Positions 16,975-25,083 of a stretch of DNA of 36,346 nucleotides are shown in pieces. Source of the stretch: Myxococcales bacterium. Its GTDB lineage: Bacteria > Myxococcota_A > Polyangia > GCA-2747355. Each line of letters opens with the position of its first letter. Position 1 is the first letter of the stretch. The stretch is from NCBI GenBank assembly GCA_020431405.1, contig JAGQIK010000431.1, positions 1 through 36,346 on the forward strand. Direction: 5' to 3'. The notes beneath the pieces are model-generated. The model saw nothing but the letters and a program-made list of their open reading frames with translations. It was not told the origin of the DNA and did no database searches. The translations under genes and the position numbers were made by a program.

Positions 16975-19833
16975 CTACTTCTTCTTGGTCGACGCCTTCG
17001 ACGCCTTCTTCTTCGCGGCCTTCTTCTTGGTCGTCGACTTCTTCTTGGTCGTCGACTTCTTCTTCGTCGTGGCGGCCTTCTTGGTCGTCGACTTCTTCTC
17101 CGTCGTAGCGGCCTTCTTCTTCGAGGCGCCCTTCTTCTTCTTCGCCGCGCGCGGGTCTTCGCCCTTGTCGCGCATCTTCTGCTCGCGCGCCGCGATCAGG
17201 TCGAGCGCCTGGGCAAGGTCGACCGACTCGGGGTCGCGGCCGCGCGGGATCGTCGCGTTGACCTGGCCGTCGGTGACGTACGGGCCGAAGCGTCCGTTGC
17301 GCACTTCGATGGCCTTGCCTGTGACCTCGCTGACGCCGAGCTCCTTCATCACCTGCTGGCTGCGCGCGCGCCGCTCGCGCGGCTTGGCCAACAGCGTGAG
17401 CGCGCCGGCGAGGTCGATGGTGCGCAGGTGCTCGTGGTTTTCGAGGCTGCGCGTCTGCCGTTTGCCCTCGCCGTCGATGGTCTGCACGTAGGGACCGTAC
17501 TTGCCGTCCTGCACGGTGATCTCTTCACCGGAGTCAGGGTGCGGTCCGAGCACCTTCGGATAGGACAAAAGCTGCAGCGCCTGCTCGAGCGTGATCGTCT
17601 CGACGGTCATGCCCGGCCAGAGGCTCGCCATCTTCGGCTTGCCGCCCTTCTTGAGGTTGCCCTTGGGCGTCAGCTCCGGCTCGCCGAGCTGCACGTAGGG
17701 ACCGTAGGCGCCGGTCTTGAGGAACACCGTCTTGCCGCTCGCCTCGTCGACGCCGAGCTCGCGATTGGCGAGGTCCTGCTGCTTGAGCAGCTCGAGCGCG
17801 GCTTTGGCGTCGAGCTGGTCGGGCAGGATCGCCTCGGGCAGCGGCGCGCGCTTGTCGTCGTCGTCGACCTGCACGTAGGGGCCATAGCGCCCGACGCGCG
17901 CCGCGATGACGCCGCCGTCCTCGGTGCGCCCGAGCTCCACCGAGCAGATCTCTCTCGCGTCGATGTCGTCGAGCTTGATGCCCACACGCTCCTTGAGCCC
18001 GTGGCCGCTCGCGCCGTTGTTGCCGCCGAAGTAGAACGCCTTGAGCCACGGGCGCGCGTTCTTCTCGCCGCTCGAGATCAGGTCGAGGTCGCTCTCCATA
18101 CGCGCGGTGAAGTCATAGTCGACGAGCTCGTCGAAGTGCTTCTCGAGCAGCCGCGTGACGGCGAACGCGGTCAGCGTCGGCACCAGGGCGCTGCCTTGCT
18201 TCCAGACGTAGCCGCGGTCCTGGATGGTCTGGATGATCGACGCGTAGGTCGACGGGCGGCCGATGCCGCGCTCCTCGAGGTCTTTGACGAGGCTCGCCTC
18301 GGTGTAGCGCGCGGGCGGGTTGGTGGCGTGCGAGCGCGCCTCGATGTCGCGCGCGTCGATGCCGTCGCCCGGGTTCATCTTGGGCAGCAGCCGCTCCTGG
18401 TCGGCGAGCTCCGCCTCGGGATCGTCGGCGCCTTCGACGTAGGCGCGCAGATAGCCGGGAAAGAGGATCACCTTGCCGGTGGCGGCGAAGAGCGCCTCGC
18501 GCTCGGCCGAGCCCTCGCCGAGGTCGACGTGGACCTGCGTGGCGACGGTGACCTTGCTGCGCTCGCCGCGCGCGTCCTTCATCTGCGAGGCGACCGTGCG
18601 CTTCCAGACCAGCTCGTAGAGCTTGAGCGACTCGCCGTCGAGCTCGCCGCGCAGCTCGTCGGGCGTGCGGAACGTCTCGCCCGCCGGGCGGATCGCCTCG
18701 TGCGCCTCCTGCGCGCCCTTGGCCTTCTGCTTCGAATACGAGCGCGGCTCGGGGGGCAGGTATTCGTCGCCGTAGCGCTCGCGCACCAGCGACCTCGCCG
18801 CGTCTATCGCCTGCTGCGACAGCGTCGTCGAGTCGGTGCGCATATAGGTAATGTAGCCTTGCTCGTACAGGCGCTGCGCGACGCGCATGGTGCGCGCTGC
18901 GGTGTAGCTCAGCTTGCGGCTCGCCTCCTGCTGCAGCGTTGACGTGATGAACGGCGGCTGCGGGCGGCGCGTGAACGGCTTGGTGTCGATCTCTTTGACG
19001 CGGTAGTCGGTCTGCTCGAGCGCGCTGCGCAGCGCGTTGGCCGGCGTCTCGTCGAGCTGCAGCACGTTCTTTTCGCGCGCGCTCTGAGAGAGCTCGCCGG
19101 TGTTGGCGTCGAAGTGGCGCCCGGTGGCGAGCTGGCGGCCGCCGAGCTCGAACAGCTCGGCCTCGAAGCTGCCGCTGCTGCTGCCGCTCGGCTGCATCAT
19201 CGCCGCGACGCTCCAGTAGGTCGCGCTGCGGAACGCCATGCGCGCCCGCTCGCGCTCGACCACCAGGCGCGTGGCGACCGACTGCACGCGGCCTGCCGAG
19301 AGGCGCGGGCGGATCTTGCGCCACAAGATCGGCGACAGCTCGTAGCCGTAGAGGCGGTCGAGGATGCGGCGCGCCTCCTGCGCGTCTACCAGGCGTCGGT
19401 CGACCTCGCGCGGGTTTTCCAGCGCGCTCTTGATCGCGCTCTTGGTGATCTCGTGAAACACCATGCGCTTGACCGGCACCTTGGGCGCCAGCACCTCTTT
19501 GAGGTGCCAAGCGATGGCCTCTCCCTCGCGGTCTTCGTCAGTGGCGAGGTACAGGACGTCGGCGTCCTTGAGCAGCTCTTTGAGCTTCTTGACCTGCTGG
19601 CGCTTCTCGACCGGGATGACCCACAGCGGCGTGAAGTCGTTGTCGATGTCGACGCCGGTGCGCGCCCAAGACTTCTTGCGCAGCGAAGCCGGAATCTCGT
19701 CGGGCTTCGAGGGCAGGTCGCGGATGTGGCCGATGGATGACTCGACGGTGTAGCCGTCGCCTAGATATCGAGAAATCGTGCGAGCTTTCGCCGGTGACTC
19801 GACGATGACTAATGCCTTTGACACGGGGAGCAC
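16975..19833 (-). CDS. topA: DNA topoisomerase I (type IA)
   Basis: Protein of about 952 residues that relaxes negatively supercoiled DNA. The TOPRIM domain opens with KALVIVESPAKA and has the metal-binding DEDREGE at about residues 99-105. The catalytic Tyr lies in GYITYMRTDST at about residue 330. PRLSAGRVQSVATRLVVERE and RGIGRPSTYASIIQTIQDRGY are further family motifs. Instead of Cys4 zinc ribbons, the C-terminus carries repeated GRYGPYVQ/GAYGPYVQ/GKYGPYVQ/GRFGPYV modules, then about 55 residues rich in Lys, Thr and Ala, as in actinobacterial enzymes. AGGAAG eight bases upstream favours GTG 19833; GTG 19842 and GTG 19824 are alternatives. It converges with the zinc-ribbon gene with a nine-base gap. 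Confidence 0.97.
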   Translation of the reverse strand: MLPVSKALVIVESPAKARTISRYLGDGYTVESSIGHIRDLPSKPDEIPASLRKKSWARTGVDIDNDFTPLWVIPVEKRQQVKKLKELLKDADVLYLATDEDREGEAIAWHLKEVLAPKVPVKRMVFHEITKSAIKSALENPREVDRRLVDAQEARRILDRLYGYELSPILWRKIRPRLSAGRVQSVATRLVVERERARMAFRSATYWSVAAMMQPSGSSSGSFEAELFELGGRQLATGRHFDANTGELSQSAREKNVLQLDETPANALRSALEQTDYRVKEIDTKPFTRRPQPPFITSTLQQEASRKLSYTAARTMRVAQRLYEQGYITYMRTDSTTLSQQAIDAARSLVRERYGDEYLPPEPRSYSKQKAKGAQEAHEAIRPAGETFRTPDELRGELDGESLKLYELVWKRTVASQMKDARGERSKVTVATQVHVDLGEGSAEREALFAATGKVILFPGYLRAYVEGADDPEAELADQERLLPKMNPGDGIDARDIEARSHATNPPARYTEASLVKDLEERGIGRPSTYASIIQTIQDRGYVWKQGSALVPTLTAFAVTRLLEKHFDELVDYDFTARMESDLDLISSGEKNARPWLKAFYFGGNNGASGHGLKERVGIKLDDIDAREICSVELGRTEDGGVIAARVGRYGPYVQVDDDDKRAPLPEAILPDQLDAKAALELLKQQDLANRELGVDEASGKTVFLKTGAYGPYVQLGEPELTPKGNLKKGGKPKMASLWPGMTVETITLEQALQLLSYPKVLGPHPDSGEEITVQDGKYGPYVQTIDGEGKRQTRSLENHEHLRTIDLAGALTLLAKPRERRARSQQVMKELGVSEVTGKAIEVRNGRFGPYVTDGQVNATIPRGRDPESVDLAQALDLIAAREQKMRDKGEDPRAAKKKKGASKKKAATTEKKSTTKKAATTKKKSTTKKKSTTKKKAAKKKASKASTKKK

Positions 19834-19924
19834 TGGTATCACTTCCTAGCGGGCTGTCAAGCATCTCCGCCCAGCGGCCATGAAAAGCCGCCCAATAACA
19901 GCATGTTGCAAAGGCGGTGGTCCG

Positions 19925-19945
19925 GCGCCGGCGCTCGGCCGGCGC
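19925..19945 (-). terminator. GC-rich hairpin after the TPR lipoprotein gene
   Basis: Arms GCGCCGGC (19925-19932) and GCCGGCGC (19938-19945) form a perfect 8-bp stem with a 5-nt loop. It lies nine bases past the minus-strand stop at 19954 and upstream of topA. No T-run follows, so it may be a weak terminator or a 3'-end stabiliser. Confidence 0.45.
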
Positions 19946-19953
19946 GTCGCGCG

Positions 19954-21288
19954 CTACATCGAGGCCTGCTTGGGATTGATGGCGAGCGCCTGCGCGCGGA
20001 GCGTGGTGCCGCGCTTCGACGACGGTCCGTAGACCTTCGAGGCCACCCAAAAGAGCTCGGCGTTCTTCGCCGGCATGGCGAGCGCCTTGTCGATGGCGGC
20101 CTTGGCGCCGGCCTTGTCACCGGCGGCGAGCTGCGCTTCGGCGAGCATCACCAGCGCCGCGCTGCTGGGGCGCAGCTTGGCGTTGGCCGCCGCGAGCGTG
20201 ACCGCGCGCTTGGGGTCATTTCCGACGCCGAGATAGAAGTGCACCGCGTGGCCGTAGGCGGCCTCGGGGAAGCGCGCCAGCCACGCGGCGAAGCCCTTGG
20301 CGGCGATCGCCTCGTGGCGCGCGGCCGCCTTAGCGTCACCCTTCTTGCGATAGACCTCGGCGATGGCCGCCTGATACTCGGGGTTCTTCGAGCGCCCGAG
20401 CACGCCTTGGTAGATCGCGATGGCGCGATCGAGGTGGCCGAGGCGCATCTCGATCTCGCCCAGGTGCTCGGCGGCGAGCACCGAGTACGGCGATAGCGCG
20501 ACGGCCTCCTTGAAGTCGGCCTTGGCCTCGGCGAAGCGGCCGCGATGCATCAGCGAGATGCCGCGCATGACGCGGATCCAGGCGCGGCCCGACGGGTTGC
20601 GCTCGATCACGCGCAGCGCCTCGCTGAAACCCGCCGCCGCCTTGTCGTGTGCGCCGAGGGTGTCGTCGAGCACCGCGAGCAGCGACGCGGCGGCCGCCTT
20701 GCCGCGGCGCAGCTTGGCGAGCTTTTCGAGCAGCGCGCGCGCCTCGGCGTACTTGCCCACCTGCAGCGCGATCTCGGCGTGCAGCGGGAGCAGTGAGGAG
20801 GGCCGCTTCTTGGCCGCTTCGGCCACCTTCAGCGCTTCGCGCGCCGCCGGCAGCCGATGCAGCGCGAGCAACGAGCGCGCCTTGATCAACGCCACGCTGC
20901 CCGCGCGCGCGCCGTGACGCACCGCCGCCTCGCACAGCTCGATCGCCTTCTGATGGGGCCACAGCTCGGCGTTGTGGTGGCTCAGCGCTTGGTACAGCCC
21001 CGCCAGCGGGGCGTAGTAGATGTGCTGCTTGGGCGCCTTGGCGAGGCGCTCCGAGTAGAACTTGATCTGGCGCTGCAGATACTCGGGCGCCGTCATGTCC
21101 TTGGTCTGACGGATGCGCGTGTAGCCGGTGATGCGCTTGATCGTGCTCCCGCTCGCCGCCGAGCCCGCCGCTGCGGTGCTGCGCGACGCGCTGCCAGATG
21201 CGCTGCCGGATGTGCTGCCGCCGCGCTCGGTACAGCCGGACGCGGCGAGCAGCAGCAGCAATAGGTAGGGGAGGGCGTGCCGGGGCAC
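19954..21288 (-). CDS. TPR-repeat lipoprotein
   Basis: Protein of 444 residues. The signal peptide ends in LLAASGC with Cys19 as the lipidation site, followed by a Ser/Gly/Ala linker to about residue 48. The rest is tetratricopeptide-like helical pairs, e.g. YLQRQIKFYSERLAKAPKQH, ARALLEKLAKLRRGKA, LSPYSVLAAEHLGEIEMRLG and LDRAIAIYQGVLGRSKNPEY. TPR solenoids act as protein-binding scaffolds, here probably in the periplasm or outer membrane. The start is GTG 21288, four bases after the stop of the DUF4331 C-terminal-half gene, so it belongs to that operon. Partnership with the exported DUF4331 pieces is inferred from this spacing. Confidence 0.88.
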   Translation of the reverse strand: MPRHALPYLLLLLLAASGCTERGGSTSGSASGSASRSTAAAGSAASGSTIKRITGYTRIRQTKDMTAPEYLQRQIKFYSERLAKAPKQHIYYAPLAGLYQALSHHNAELWPHQKAIELCEAAVRHGARAGSVALIKARSLLALHRLPAAREALKVAEAAKKRPSSLLPLHAEIALQVGKYAEARALLEKLAKLRRGKAAAASLLAVLDDTLGAHDKAAAGFSEALRVIERNPSGRAWIRVMRGISLMHRGRFAEAKADFKEAVALSPYSVLAAEHLGEIEMRLGHLDRAIAIYQGVLGRSKNPEYQAAIAEVYRKKGDAKAAARHEAIAAKGFAAWLARFPEAAYGHAVHFYLGVGNDPKRAVTLAAANAKLRPSSAALVMLAEAQLAAGDKAGAKAAIDKALAMPAKNAELFWVASKVYGPSSKRGTTLRAQALAINPKQASM

Positions 21289-21292
21289 GTGC

Positions 21293-21961
21293 TTAGTGGG
21301 CGTCGGCCAGGTAGGGGAACGTCGACTTGAAGGCGACGTCGTTGGCGTCGACCTTGTCAGTGGTGATCGCTTTGCTGGTCAGCGCCGCCAGTGACGTGTT
21401 GACCACGTCCTCGTCGAGGCCGCGCCCGCCGAAGGCGCCGCTGATGCCAACCTCGACGCCGAGGTAGCCAGTGGTCGTGCCGGCCGTGTCGACCTTGAGC
21501 ACGTCGCCGCCGGCGACGAGCACCGCCTTGAGCGTGGCCGCCGTCAGGTCGACGCCGTTGACCTGCAGCGGCGAGGTGCCGAGGCCTGTCAGCGTGTCGA
21601 TCAGCGCGTTCATGCCATCGGCCACGGCGCCGCTTTTCAGCGCGTCGGGGCTGCTCTCGTTGAAGGTGTCCTTGGCCGTCTCGGCGGCGCCGAACAGCAG
21701 CACGCTGGAGATGCCAGGGCGGCCAGCGCGGTCGATCTGCGTGCCCGCGATGTTGGCGTCGACGTCGATGGGCGTGACAGCCATGTCGGTGCCCGCCTCG
21801 GTGGGCGCCGCTTCGCTGCCAGCTTCCTTGGGCGGCGCTGTCTCGGCGCCGGCTTCGGTGGGTTTCTTGGTGTCGGGTTTGGTGCCGCTATCGTCCGAGC
21901 AGGCGCCGAGCGCCAGCACGAGTCCGAGGCCACACGCGAAAAGCAGGGTCTTGTTGAGCAT
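21293..21961 (-). CDS. Lipoprotein with the C-terminal half of a DUF4331 domain
   Basis: Protein of 222 residues. The signal peptide ends in LALGACSDD with Cys21 as the lipidated residue, followed by a Thr/Ala/Glu/Pro-rich linker to about residue 65. Then comes AGTQIDRAGRPGISSVLL, with KDTFNESSPD and a closing FPYLADAH. These match the second half of DUF4331 proteins (pattern xQVDRxGRPxINTVLI, KDxFNxxxPxxD, FPYLxxPH). The first half is encoded just upstream at 21976-22590, so a normally single domain seems to be divided between two exported proteins. GGGAGGA upstream of ATG 21961 is a good Shine-Dalgarno. DUF4331 has no established biochemical function. Confidence 0.8.
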   Translation of the reverse strand: MLNKTLLFACGLGLVLALGACSDDSGTKPDTKKPTEAGAETAPPKEAGSEAAPTEAGTDMAVTPIDVDANIAGTQIDRAGRPGISSVLLFGAAETAKDTFNESSPDALKSGAVADGMNALIDTLTGLGTSPLQVNGVDLTAATLKAVLVAGGDVLKVDTAGTTTGYLGVEVGISGAFGGRGLDEDVVNTSLAALTSKAITTDKVDANDVAFKSTFPYLADAH

Positions 21962-21975
21962 GGGTCGGTCCTCCC

Positions 21976-22590
21976 TTATCGCGTGGTCGTGGCCCAGAGG
22001 CCGAGCTTGGTCTGCGAGGCGCCGCCTTGCAGCATCGCCTTGGGCATCTCGAGCACGATCGCCGAGACGTTGGTGCCCGCGAGCGGGTCTGCGCCGGTGA
22101 ACTTGTCGGTGGCCGAGCTGAGCGTGTCAGCGAGGCCGGTGAGGTCGATGAAGAACGGGTCGTCGGCGACGCCGGCCCAGAACTTCACGTTGCCCTCGGT
22201 GAGGACCTTGCCGATGTCGCCCTGGATGTCGACGTTGGGACCCTTGACGCGGATCTGCGTGCCCTTGGTGCGCACGCTGAACTTGTGGTCGCTCTTCTGA
22301 TCGTCGTCGGTGTCGACGTGGAAGTCGTAGCGGGTGGCGTCGTCGAAGCCTTGGTCCATGCCCGCAGGCGTGAGCGCCGCGACCGTCATCACCAGCACGA
22401 CGTTGCCGTTATCGGCGGGGCTAAGGAACGCGTAAAAGTCCGCGATGTCGGCCTTGACGTTCGCGGGCAGCTTGACCTTCGCGCTATCCGTGTGGTCGGC
22501 AGCTTCGATGGCGGGGGCTCTGACGAGCAGCAACCCCAAGGCCACGAGCGCACCGCCAACGGCCAGATACCGGGCGATCCTCATGAGCAT
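21976..22590 (-). CDS. Exported protein with the N-terminal half of a DUF4331 domain
   Basis: Protein of 204 residues with a Sec-type signal peptide ending near residue 30 (PAIEAADH). It continues with HTDSAKV, KADIADFYAFLSPADNGNVVLVMTV, FHVDTDDD, KFWAGVADDPFFIDLTGL and VSAIVLEMPKAML, ending at LGLWATTTR. This is the beginning and middle of the DUF4331 pattern (DIADxYAFxSP, FAGxRDDPFFxDL, NVSAIVLExP, LGVWATT) and stops where a normal member would continue with its second half. That half follows after 14 bases as a separate lipoprotein. AAGGA before ATG 22590 is a good Shine-Dalgarno. Unlike its partner it has no lipobox, so it is probably a soluble periplasmic or secreted protein. Confidence 0.85.
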   Translation of the reverse strand: MLMRIARYLAVGGALVALGLLLVRAPAIEAADHTDSAKVKLPANVKADIADFYAFLSPADNGNVVLVMTVAALTPAGMDQGFDDATRYDFHVDTDDDQKSDHKFSVRTKGTQIRVKGPNVDIQGDIGKVLTEGNVKFWAGVADDPFFIDLTGLADTLSSATDKFTGADPLAGTNVSAIVLEMPKAMLQGGASQTKLGLWATTTR

Positions 22591-22760
22591 CTAATCCTTT
22601 CAGTTAGGTTTCGTACTGCTTGCACACGTGCGCAGACCGCGCGCGCGCGCCGCTTCCAGCACAGGACGTCAGTCTCTGTCGGTTCGTTACGGGAGAGGCG
22701 AGTGTATGGTTCGGCGAGGGGGCGGGTCAACTAGACCCGCGGAGATGCAAATCTCTGCGA
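22591..22760. promoter_or_regulatory. Intergenic region: tandem hairpins and alternating CG tract
   Basis: Just past the minus-strand stop at 22761 lie two abutting hairpins: GCGGAGAT/ATCTCTGC (22739-22746 and 22751-22758, one mismatch, GCAA loop on the plus strand) and GCGGGTC/GACCCGC (22722-22728 and 22734-22740, perfect). They share two bases, so only one can form fully at a time. Nearer the DUF4331 gene is an alternating GC run at about 22639-22651. The promoter of the DUF4331 operon should lie here, but no consensus is clear. Confidence 0.45.
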
Positions 22761-24602
22761 TTACTGAACTTTGGGCTCGCAGATTCCTGATTCGCAGAAC
22801 TCGCCGGTGGGGCAGTCCTCGTTCTTGACGCAGGGCTTCTTGACCACCGTCTCGGTCCACTGCGCGATGTGGTTGCCGGTGTTGATGTCCTGCACGGGCA
22901 GCCAGAATCCCGGATAGCTCGGATCGGTATTGAGGTCGTCTTTGTAGGGCTCGATGGCTGCCATCCAGATCTGCGCGCGGCCGTCGCCGCTGAGGCGCAG
23001 GCCGTAGTCGCGGCGGCTGCTGAAGGTGACCCACATCAGGCGCCGGCCTTTGTACTTCTGCACGAAGGGGCTGAACTTGGGCCACGAGTTGCCGAGATCG
23101 CCCTGGCCGTTGGCGTTGGCGAGGAACACCGGCGCGCTGTTGGGCTGCGCCTTGACCAGCCACAGCTGGGCGTCGGGCGCGTCGTAGGAGCTGCCCGCGG
23201 CGCGGTTGAAGATCACGAACTGATTGTCGGGCGAGAAGGTCGGGTAGTAGTTGTTCTTGCCGCTGCTCTTGACCAGCGTCGCCGGGGCGGACCAGCTGCC
23301 GTTGGTCGCGTCATTGCGGATCAGCATCAGCGAGCCCTGCGAGACGCCCGGGTTGCCGACGGGGATCGGGATCGCCTGCTCGTCGAAGGCGTAGACCACG
23401 GTCTGTCCGTCGGCGGACCAGTCGGGCATCGTGCCGTTGGCGACGAGCGGCTCCTTGCCGATCACCGCCAGCGTCGTCGAGTCGCGCAGCACCAAGCTGT
23501 TGCCGTCCGACGTGATGATCTGGCTGGCGTCTGGGTTGAACGACATGAAGTTGGCGGCGCCGGCGGAGATCTCGGTGCGCGAGGCGACGTCGATGACCTT
23601 CAGCGGCGCCGGCGCGGGGATGTCGAGGCCGACGGCCATGCGCTTGCCGTCGCGCGAGAGCGCGTGACAGCCGACGCAGAACAGCGCCTTGGCCTGCGGC
23701 GCGGAGTAGAACAGCGTGGGCTTCTGCTTCGGCTTGCCGAAATCGTAGCGGATGATGCTGCCGGCGGCGTTCCAGTAGAACAGCCCACCCTGCACGTCCT
23801 CCTCGGCGACGAGCAGCTTGCGCGATGTCGAGGTGCCGACGCGCGTGCCGCCTTGGTCGGTGCCGCGCACGGTCACGTCGACGGCCTCGGCGCCGCGCAG
23901 CGAGCCGACGATGGTCGACCACAGGTTCTCGCTCGGCGTCAAGCCGCAGCCCACGCCGACCGTCTCGCACTGCGTGTAGATGCGGATGTCGGTGCCTGCG
24001 TTCTTGAGCGACAGCTCGAAGAAGACGAAGCCGGCGCCCGGCTTCCACTGAAACTCGAGCTCGAGCAGGTTGGGCGGGATCAGCACGCCATCGGCCGGAT
24101 AGACCAGCTCGTTGGACGTGCTCGGATCGTCGGGGCCTTCGAAGCGCTTGGCGACGTCGGCGGGCGCCGTGCCGGTGACGAAGACGCGCTTGTAGATAAC
24201 GGTCACCGAGGTGGTGGCGCGCACGCCCGTGGCGCTGTCGACCTCGACCTCGGTCTTGCCGCCGCGCTTGGTGCCCGAGACGAACTCGGCGCTCTTGAAC
24301 ACGCCGATGCTCGGGTCGAGCACGCCGAAGGTCACCGCCGTCGTGATCTCGCGCTCGCTGCCGTCGCGGAACTTGCCGAACGCCTTGTAGGCCTGCTTGA
24401 CGGGGTTTTCGTCCTTGAGCTCGAGCACCGCGTCGGCAGGCTCGATGCGGATCGACTCCAGCCCGTCGAGGTTGGGCGGCACCCCTTGGGTGTCACCGCC
24501 GCCGTCGTTGTCGACGAAGTTGCTCGTGTCGGCGCAGCCCAGCACGGGCACCAGCGCCGCCAGCGCGAAAACCATCGCGAGGCGATAAGTACCGCGAAAC
24601 AT
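22761..24602 (-). CDS. Lipoprotein with CxxCH motif and beta-propeller repeats
   Basis: Protein of 613 residues. The signal peptide ends at Cys23 (LVPVLGC). Residues 45-140 look like a bacterial Ig-like domain (LESIRIEPADAVLELKD). A single CVGCH at residues 309-313 is a c-type haem-binding motif. It is followed by TolB/PD40-like blades: DGKRMAVGLDIP, NPDASQIITSDG, MPDWSADGQTVVYAF, YPTFSPDNQFVIFN and WPKFSPF. The C-terminus carries a CVKNEDCPTGEFCESGICEP Cys module typical of myxobacterial surface proteins. It would be a periplasmic or surface protein, possibly haem-bearing. ATG 24602 has only a weak GGGGG upstream. Confidence 0.85.
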   Translation of the reverse strand: MFRGTYRLAMVFALAALVPVLGCADTSNFVDNDGGGDTQGVPPNLDGLESIRIEPADAVLELKDENPVKQAYKAFGKFRDGSEREITTAVTFGVLDPSIGVFKSAEFVSGTKRGGKTEVEVDSATGVRATTSVTVIYKRVFVTGTAPADVAKRFEGPDDPSTSNELVYPADGVLIPPNLLELEFQWKPGAGFVFFELSLKNAGTDIRIYTQCETVGVGCGLTPSENLWSTIVGSLRGAEAVDVTVRGTDQGGTRVGTSTSRKLLVAEEDVQGGLFYWNAAGSIIRYDFGKPKQKPTLFYSAPQAKALFCVGCHALSRDGKRMAVGLDIPAPAPLKVIDVASRTEISAGAANFMSFNPDASQIITSDGNSLVLRDSTTLAVIGKEPLVANGTMPDWSADGQTVVYAFDEQAIPIPVGNPGVSQGSLMLIRNDATNGSWSAPATLVKSSGKNNYYPTFSPDNQFVIFNRAAGSSYDAPDAQLWLVKAQPNSAPVFLANANGQGDLGNSWPKFSPFVQKYKGRRLMWVTFSSRRDYGLRLSGDGRAQIWMAAIEPYKDDLNTDPSYPGFWLPVQDINTGNHIAQWTETVVKKPCVKNEDCPTGEFCESGICEPKVQ

Positions 24603-24803
24603 ATTACCCCCAGCTCTAGTGCGACAAGGTGCGAACTCTACTGCATTCTCCTTACGTGTGCACGCACCGATGCAACGCCCGTGGCGCCGCTGCTACTGGC
24701 GAAGGTTCGGAGGCGAAAAAGTTGCCCACTCGCTGGCGGTGGCGCAGCTTGGGAACGTGGCCGCACCAGACGCTGGATGTCGCGGGGCCACGGGGGACCA
24801 CAC
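24603..24803. other. Divergent intergenic region without a recognised feature
   Basis: This 201-bp stretch separates the divergent starts at 24602 and 24804. It is slightly less GC-rich than its surroundings near 24610-24660 and around GCGAAAAAGTTGCC (24712-24725). It should hold both promoters, but I see no convincing -35/-10 pair, palindrome or conserved coding sequence. Confidence 0.4.
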
Positions 24804-25010
24804 ATGAATCGCCGTATGATGAGCGCCGAGGACGAGCGCGCTGTCGAGCTCTTCCGTCTTCGTTACACCCTGCGCCAGGCTGCCGAGCGCGGCGCGCGCA
24901 ATCAGGCCGCCGAGCACGCGCTGACGCGCTTGCTCGAGATGGCGCGCGACGCCGGCTCGCGTCTTCTGCTCTTCGAACACCAGCGCTGGCAAGTGCAGCT
25001 CAGCTTCTAG
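24804..25010 (+). CDS. Small hypothetical helical protein
   Basis: Protein of 68 residues, rich in Arg, Glu, Ala and Leu, predicted to be almost wholly helical (SAEDERAVELFRLRYTLRQA, AAEHALTRLLEMARDAGSRL). ATG 24804 follows GGGGGA with six bases of spacing; ATG 24777 in the same frame is an alternative. There are no cysteines, signal peptide or membrane segment. It ends 73 bp before the metallophosphoesterase on the same strand, so it may be the first gene of that run. No family is recognised; the assignment as coding rests on codon pattern, the Shine-Dalgarno and its place in the run. Confidence 0.5.
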   Translation: MNRRMMSAEDERAVELFRLRYTLRQAAERGARNQAAEHALTRLLEMARDAGSRLLLFEHQRWQVQLSF

Positions 25011-25083
25011 CTGGCGCTCTGCGCTGCACGCGTGGCGGGCCGCGGTCTTGTGCCCGTGGCCGCCTTCGTGCGAGAAATCGCCT

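Noticed and set aside
22869-24776. Long plus-strand frame opposite the CxxCH lipoprotein
   Set aside because: Shadow frame; only its end (24804-25010) has a Shine-Dalgarno and a plausible small protein.
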